A stretch of 16,957 nucleotides of DNA from Abeoforma whisleri (Eukaryota; Opisthokonta; Ichthyosporea; Ichthyophonida). The position numbers were made by a program, and so were the translations under genes. The notes under the pieces are model-generated. The model did not search any database. It saw nothing but the letters and a program-made list of their open reading frames with translations, and was not told where the DNA came from. The stretch spans positions 1,932-18,888 of the forward strand of contig PDIO01000004.1 of NCBI GenBank assembly GCA_002812265.1, in the 5' to 3' direction. Positions 13,590-16,957 of the stretch are shown here, piece after piece; position 1 is the first letter of the stretch, and each line of letters begins with the position of its first letter.

Positions 13590-14147
13590 TTAACTATATA
13601 TTTGAGACACTAATAATTGACCACCTCCGTCAGACTGATCATCGAACGAAGTCTCTATTATGAACTGCATTATAGGTGCGTTATCAGCTGTAAAACTCAA
13701 AACCTCTCCCTTTTCATTCCTTATATCTATATCTAGGTATCCAATGTCATTGTTGTCAAAGAGCTGTTGTTCAATCGACGAATCCACACTTTCCAAATAG
13801 TATTGCTGACCCGTATTCAATACAGGGACCGTGGCGATTAAACTACTACCGTCAAAATTGATGTTATTAATTTGACTCATCAGTGGAAGGTTTTTAATAT
13901 AAACATACATAAAGTGAGATGTACTAGGTGTCATCTCTGCCTGATTAAAGAAACATTTCTGTAAGCGGATTGTTGTTGAACCAGATGTTGGAATCTGAAT
14001 CTGATATGGCAGATTAACAGTCACATTAGAAAAAGGTTGAGTTGGAGTATAAATAACATCTCCCTGTTGATTTGGTAAATTAGGGTTTAATAATATGTGT
14101 TGAGTATTAATAATATCTCGTCTTTTTAAAGGTTTCAATGTTGACAT
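13590..14147 (-). CDS. mCP: minor capsid protein (penton, single jelly-roll type)
   Basis: The 185-aa protein is almost entirely beta-strand. Diagnostic blocks are the strand pair STTIRLQKCFFN (57-68), FMYVYIKNLPLMSQ (79-92) with its conserved N-L-P turn, a central strand SSLIATVPV (101-109), and GYLDIDIRNEKGEVLSF (136-152), a segment with the D-x-x-N-x-x-G-x-x turn characteristic of PLV and virophage penton proteins. It would occupy the fivefold vertices of the capsid and anchor fibres there. Length is near the lower end of the family. It lies between two other minus-strand virion genes, 24 bp from the 125-aa gene and 15 bp from the 150-aa gene. Confidence 0.8.
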   Translation of the reverse strand: MSTLKPLKRRDIINTQHILLNPNLPNQQGDVIYTPTQPFSNVTVNLPYQIQIPTSGSTTIRLQKCFFNQAEMTPSTSHFMYVYIKNLPLMSQINNINFDGSSLIATVPVLNTGQQYYLESVDSSIEQQLFDNNDIGYLDIDIRNEKGEVLSFTADNAPIMQFIIETSFDDQSDGGGQLLVSQIYS

Positions 14148-14162
14148 TTTTATTTAATAACT

Positions 14163-14615
14163 TTATTTTTTATTTTTATTTCTCCGTTTGGTCTCTCTTA
14201 TTTGCATTTTGTTATTGACATTATAAGGATTAAACTTGAAAACAGTCGTGTTAGCCCTCATCCTTCTTTCAATTTGTTGTTTTTGAATTAAATCATAAGT
14301 GTTTGCTATTTTACCATTATACATTTTAACATTATTGTCTTGAACAATACGTGGTGGTGGTGATTCAAAGTCGGATGGACTAAAAAACATTGTTTTGTTT
14401 AAATCAACACGTTCAGGGGTTTTAACAACCCGTTTAGGAGTTGTTTCAATAGATTTAAAAGCAACAACCTTTTTCCTTGGAGTAAGGACTTTGAGTTGAG
14501 ATTTATCCACTTTCTTGGGAATTGATTCACCAGGGCGTGTAAAAGGCATACTTATTAAATTTCTTTCTAACCGTTTCTCTTTATTAACAGTTGCTTGTTC
14601 TTTTGTTATAACCAT
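14163..14615 (-). CDS. hypothetical 150-aa basic Thr-Pro-rich protein
   Basis: A basic, largely disordered protein. Residues 40-75 contain repeated TPR/TPK/TPE blocks (LTPRKKVV, TTPKRVV, KTPERV), then FFSPSDFESPPP (77-88). The C-terminal 40 residues end in a Lys/Arg/Asn run (142-150). The TP and SP sites could be phosphorylated. It is not a family I recognise. The charge suggests DNA binding inside the capsid, and its position upstream of the penton gene supports a virion role. It diverges from the 101-aa gene across only 26 bp, which carry AAATAAATG at both starts as a 9-bp inverted repeat. Confidence 0.68.
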   Translation of the reverse strand: MVITKEQATVNKEKRLERNLISMPFTRPGESIPKKVDKSQLKVLTPRKKVVAFKSIETTPKRVVKTPERVDLNKTMFFSPSDFESPPPRIVQDNNVKMYNGKIANTYDLIQKQQIERRMRANTTVFKFNPYNVNNKMQIRETKRRNKNKK

Positions 14616-14641
14616 TTATTTATTAGTATATAATAAAATAA
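14616..14641. promoter_or_regulatory. 26-bp divergent promoter between the 150-aa and 101-aa genes
   Basis: CATTTATTT (14613-14621) and AAATAAATG (14636-14644) are inverse copies that place each start codon at the outer end. Between them lies TAGTATATAATAA. All promoter and leader information for two genes has to fit in this space. Confidence 0.55.
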
Positions 14642-14947
14642 ATGAACTTTAATGATTTTTTAAATGTACACTTGTCTAAAAATAAAGATGACGAGATTAA
14701 ACAACATGCAGAGAGCAGTAATAGTGTCATACACAATGATAATGACTTGACTAAACAGGATTTAGAAGTGTATAAGAAATATGGTTTATTGCCACATCAA
14801 TTAAAGGAAATTGAAGATGAATTAAATCTCTCACTGGAAAAAGTATATCCACGTCGAATGGATGGAAAGGAATTGAAAAAGGAAAAGAAAACCCTTGGTC
14901 TAGATCCGAAATTAAAGAACCATTTAGATAAATATTATTTGGTATAA
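14642..14947 (+). CDS. hypothetical 101-aa charged protein upstream of the packaging ATPase
   Basis: A hydrophilic, helical protein with an acidic N-terminal half (to residue 38) and a mixed Lys/Glu/Leu C-terminal half. The segment EVYKKYGLLPHQLKEIEDELN (42-62) looks like two helices with a turn. No known family is recognised and there is no membrane segment or zinc site. It ends 5 bp before the ATPase gene, so the pair may be translated together. A packaging cofactor role is possible only by proximity. Confidence 0.68.
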   Translation: MNFNDFLNVHLSKNKDDEIKQHAESSNSVIHNDNDLTKQDLEVYKKYGLLPHQLKEIEDELNLSLEKVYPRRMDGKELKKEKKTLGLDPKLKNHLDKYYLV

Positions 14948-14952
14948 TAAAT

Positions 14953-15672
14953 ATGAAAATAACAAAAGTAGATGATCCCGTTAAAGTAGTCAAGACTAAA
15001 ATGAATAGAAATTATTTAATACCTAAACTGGAAAACACTATTCTACCCAGTAAGACTGCACACTTTCTATATATTTCAGGTAAAGCTGGTAGTGGTAAAA
15101 GCACACTGTGGATTTCATTAATTAACAACAATTATAACAAGGTGTATAATAGAATTTATTTATATTCTCCTAGTGCTCATAGTATAGCTAATAAATTAAA
15201 ATTAAATGATGATAGATTACGGCGAAATTTAAGTCAATTGGAAGCTGACCTGGATGAGATTGAGGCGGAATATAAAGAAGGTCTAAAAGAAGGTTTAATA
15301 TATAGTTATTTAATAATCATTGATGATTTAATTGGAGATGTAAATAAAATGGGAAGAGGGAAAAACAGTGACATTATGAAACACCTTATTCTAAACAGAG
15401 GTCATTTAAATTGTAGTGTCATTATATGCTCACAAAAATTTCGCGAACTTCCAAACACTTATAGAGTAAATGCCTCTCACGCTATTATCTATCCAACCAA
15501 ATCGAGGTTGGAGATTGATGCAATTATACAAGATACAAATCTATTTTATGATGAAAAAGAATTTAGAAACGCTTTAATGTACTGTTGGGATGAGAATTAT
15601 TCATTTGCTTATATAGACATGGAAAATAATAAATTGTATAAAAAGTTCGAGTATGAAATTGAAGTCGATTAA
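14953..15672 (+). CDS. FtsK/HerA-type genome-packaging ATPase (A32-like)
   Basis: The 239-aa protein has the expected motifs in order: Walker A GKAGSGKST (43-51) at the end of strand FLYISG, Walker B SYLIIIDD (118-125), and the sensor strand SVIICSQ (155-161), followed by an arginine-containing segment FRELPNTYR (163-171). This matches the A32-like packaging ATPases of PLVs, virophages and nucleocytoplasmic large DNA viruses, including the NRGHLN-type element (148-153) before the sensor strand. It would drive DNA into the empty capsid. Length is typical. TATAATAAAT precedes the ATG at 14953, and 21 bp separate its end from the next gene. Confidence 0.92.
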   Translation: MKITKVDDPVKVVKTKMNRNYLIPKLENTILPSKTAHFLYISGKAGSGKSTLWISLINNNYNKVYNRIYLYSPSAHSIANKLKLNDDRLRRNLSQLEADLDEIEAEYKEGLKEGLIYSYLIIIDDLIGDVNKMGRGKNSDIMKHLILNRGHLNCSVIICSQKFRELPNTYRVNASHAIIYPTKSRLEIDAIIQDTNLFYDEKEFRNALMYCWDENYSFAYIDMENNKLYKKFEYEIEVD

Positions 15673-15693
15673 AATAATTAAATTAATAATAAA

Positions 15694-16080
15694 ATGAAAA
15701 ACATTTTATCATTCCAAGATATATGTCATATTAAAAATAAAACAAATCAATTTGAATTTAATGATTTACATTTTCTAAAAGAGAATTTCAAGACAAGTGT
15801 TATAAAAAACAAGTTTGGGAACATAAAAAAGAAAAATAAAGATTATATAGAGACAATACAAATAATACCTGAAACTGTTGATAAATACATAATCGCTTAT
15901 CCAACCATTTTAGGAATGAATAAAATTAAATATGGCCATATTACTCACACTATCATTTACAATGTCGATAAAAATAAAGGAGTTATTGTTAAATGGCGAA
16001 ATGATGACTTTCAAGAAATAAATAATGATGATGGTAATACGTTTTTAATAATAAATATTAGATATAAAATAAATGACTAA
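15694..16080 (+). CDS. hypothetical 128-aa protein
   Basis: I do not recognise it. It begins with a helical, Lys/Asn-rich region (1-48) and continues with strands ETIQIIP (53-59), KYIIAYPTI (64-72), HTIIYNV (84-90) and TFLIINIRYKI (116-126), suggesting a small beta-rich domain. No cysteine or catalytic motif is obvious. Its stop codon (16078-16080) overlaps the start of the fibre gene by 8 bp (ATGACTAA), so the two may be translationally coupled. A role in fibre folding or attachment is a guess from that overlap. Confidence 0.68.
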   Translation: MKNILSFQDICHIKNKTNQFEFNDLHFLKENFKTSVIKNKFGNIKKKNKDYIETIQIIPETVDKYIIAYPTILGMNKIKYGHITHTIIYNVDKNKGVIVKWRNDDFQEINNDDGNTFLIINIRYKIND

Positions 16081-16957
16081 ACCAAATACAAATTTGAATT
16101 TTGATTCTGTTGATATTAATTTTAACAATTTTAATTTAAACAATTTCACTAACAACAAGGATAGAGTTCAGGTCAATACACACTCTGAATTAGAAGAATC
16201 ATATAATATTGTATTCCCGAAAAAAGGACCTGCTGATGGTGATATATTAAAATACGATGATACTGATAAAGCACTTGTATGGGATATTAATAACTCTATT
16301 GGACCTGCTGGACCTGCAGGTCTTGATGGTCGTGGATATTTAACTTCTTCAACAGAAAATATTGACCTTAGTATCATACAAACAGCAATCACTAATGGAT
16401 ATACACAGGTTATAAATTGCGACCCAAACGATTTACTTGGATATAGTGTTAATAATCATATATTAATAACTAATGGATATGGAACATCTATAAGAGGTAA
16501 AGTAGTTTTATTTTTAGAAGATGTTAATAGTGTAAAAACTAATAGAATAGAATACGTTCCCTATTATATTGACAACCCTTATGGATATCAATTTTTATCA
16601 CCACCTCTTATTGTAAATCTTGAAGGTCAAAGAGGTCTAGATGGAGCTGATTATAGTCTAAATATAGGTCCACAAGGCGAACAAGGTGTCCAAGGCGAAC
16701 AAGGTATTCAAGGTGAAAATGGATTAGATGGTTTAGACGGTGCTGATGTAAGATATTACTCTTTTACCAATGAAGAATTAATTCCAGTCACTTTTATACC
16801 TATATCTTTTACAATAGAACCGGGATTACATTGGGTACCAGGTCAATACTTATTCATGAGTAATCCAGTGCCAGATGACCCTACAAATCTACTTGATATA
16901 CAGAATTTTAATGGACCTGTGTTGAGTTATGACATTCTCACAGGTGATATTACAGTA
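16073..16957 (+). CDS. collagen-like fibre protein, running off the right edge
   Basis: The frame is open for all 295 codons from the ATG at 16073 to the edge. Residues 1-35 are Asn/Phe-rich and may anchor the fibre to the capsid. A segment with GDILKYDDTDKALVW (about 56-70) resembles linker repeats found in virus and phage fibres. Collagen-type Gly-X-Y follows in blocks: GPAGPAGLDG (77-86), GQRGLDGAD (185-193) and nine triplets (199-225) reading GPQGEQGVQGEQG and onward. Between and after them are beta-rich globular parts (87-184 and 226-295). It would form trimeric fibres for host or helper binding. Collagen-like proteins occur in mimivirus and virophages. The ATG overlaps the previous stop. 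Confidence 0.8.
   Translation, partial: MTKPNTNLNFDSVDINFNNFNLNNFTNNKDRVQVNTHSELEESYNIVFPKKGPADGDILKYDDTDKALVWDINNSIGPAGPAGLDGRGYLTSSTENIDLSIIQTAITNGYTQVINCDPNDLLGYSVNNHILITNGYGTSIRGKVVLFLEDVNSVKTNRIEYVPYYIDNPYGYQFLSPPLIVNLEGQRGLDGADYSLNIGPQGEQGVQGEQGIQGENGLDGLDGADVRYYSFTNEELIPVTFIPISFTIEPGLHWVPGQYLFMSNPVPDDPTNLLDIQNFNGPVLSYDILTGDITV
16667..16744 (+). repeat. Gly-X-Y triplet repeat in the fibre gene
   Basis: A 9-bp-periodic run (GGx-nnn-CAA/GAx) codes for nine collagen triplets with Glu-Gln and Leu-Asp pairs. DNA-level similarity between neighbouring units (CAAGGCGAACAAGG recurring at 16673 and 16691) suggests recent expansion. Confidence 0.75.

Larger units (their letters stand above)
1..16957. 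mobile_element. Polinton-like virus (PLV) genome or recent provirus, most of its length
   Basis: The window holds the PLV hallmark set: major capsid protein (10948-12201), penton-type minor capsid protein (13590-14147) and packaging ATPase (14953-15672). Around them lie a lipase, a collagen-like fibre, a tyrosine recombinase and an AEP primase-helicase. Size, gene order and density fit aquatic PLVs related to the Phaeocystis globosa virus virophage. No protein-primed DNA polymerase B, retroviral-type integrase or adenovirus-type protease was recognised, which separates it from classical Polintons/Mavericks. The element looks whole within the window, with no breaks seen, and so appears young or active. 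No terminal inverted repeat was found between the two window ends, and the right edge cuts the fibre gene, so the element extends further at least on that side. Whether it is a free virus or an integrated copy cannot be told, because no host flank is visible. Confidence 0.88.

Noticed and set aside
15694-16080. Adenovirus-type maturation protease candidate
   Set aside because: No His-Asp-Cys arrangement typical of that family is visible here or in the other unassigned late proteins.
16168-16392. Minus-strand frame rich in Pro/Gly/Ala
   Set aside because: It is the antisense of the collagen-like segment of the fibre gene.
1-16957. Terminal inverted repeats of the element
   Set aside because: The first and last bases of the window show no inverse match by eye, and the fibre gene is still open at the right edge, so the true right end lies outside.

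Overview
The window is very AT-rich, tightly packed DNA with no introns, tRNA or rRNA. It reads as most of the genome of a Polinton-like virus (PLV) of the aquatic, alga-associated kind that includes the Phaeocystis globosa virus virophage. The support is a morphogenesis set: a double-jelly-roll major capsid protein, a single-jelly-roll penton-type minor capsid protein, an FtsK/HerA-type packaging ATPase, a GHSLGG lipase and a collagen-like fibre. Beside these sit a tyrosine recombinase, a primase-helicase and two DNA methyltransferases. The element looks whole and young as far as it can be seen: every recognised gene is open. It could be a free virus genome, a virophage-like satellite of a giant alga virus, or a recently integrated provirus. 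Neither terminus can be identified, and the fibre gene runs off the right edge.

Layout. Positions 1-9.9 kb form a mostly plus-strand nucleic-acid module: an unknown 86-aa protein, a CEH-repeat zinc protein with an HNH-like C-terminus, a D12-class adenine methyltransferase, a C5-cytosine methyltransferase, a tyrosine recombinase, a lone minus-strand 108-aa gene, a zinc-ribbon protein, a 66-aa protein, a 1042-aa AEP primase/UL9-like helicase and a 130-aa zinc-binding protein. Positions 9.9-17 kb form the virion module on alternating strands: a coiled-coil protein (minus) diverging from a Lys/Glu/Gln-rich protein (plus), then the capsid protein, a 74-aa protein and the lipase (plus), three minus-strand genes including the penton, then a 101-aa protein, the ATPase, a 128-aa protein and the fibre (plus).

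Regulation is the most striking part. At least two, probably three, start-proximal motif classes follow gene function. (1) TTAAAAATGAATATAGTTT lies 24-25 nt before the start codon of four left-hand genes, with a weaker copy before a fifth. (2) TAACTTAAAC lies 18-20 nt before the 66-aa gene, the primase-helicase and the 130-aa gene. (3) TATAATAAA-like sequence abuts the start codons of the virion genes. Several gene ends carry perfect AT hairpins that begin at or near stop codons, resembling the hairpin 3'-end rule known from mimivirus and its virophage Sputnik. This suggests timed expression, probably by a cytoplasmic viral (helper-type) transcription machinery.

Inferred life cycle: the recombinase integrates or excises the genome, the primase-helicase starts replication with a polymerase not seen in this window, the methyltransferases mark the DNA, and the ATPase packages it into a capsid of MCP plus penton carrying a collagen-like fibre and an entry lipase.
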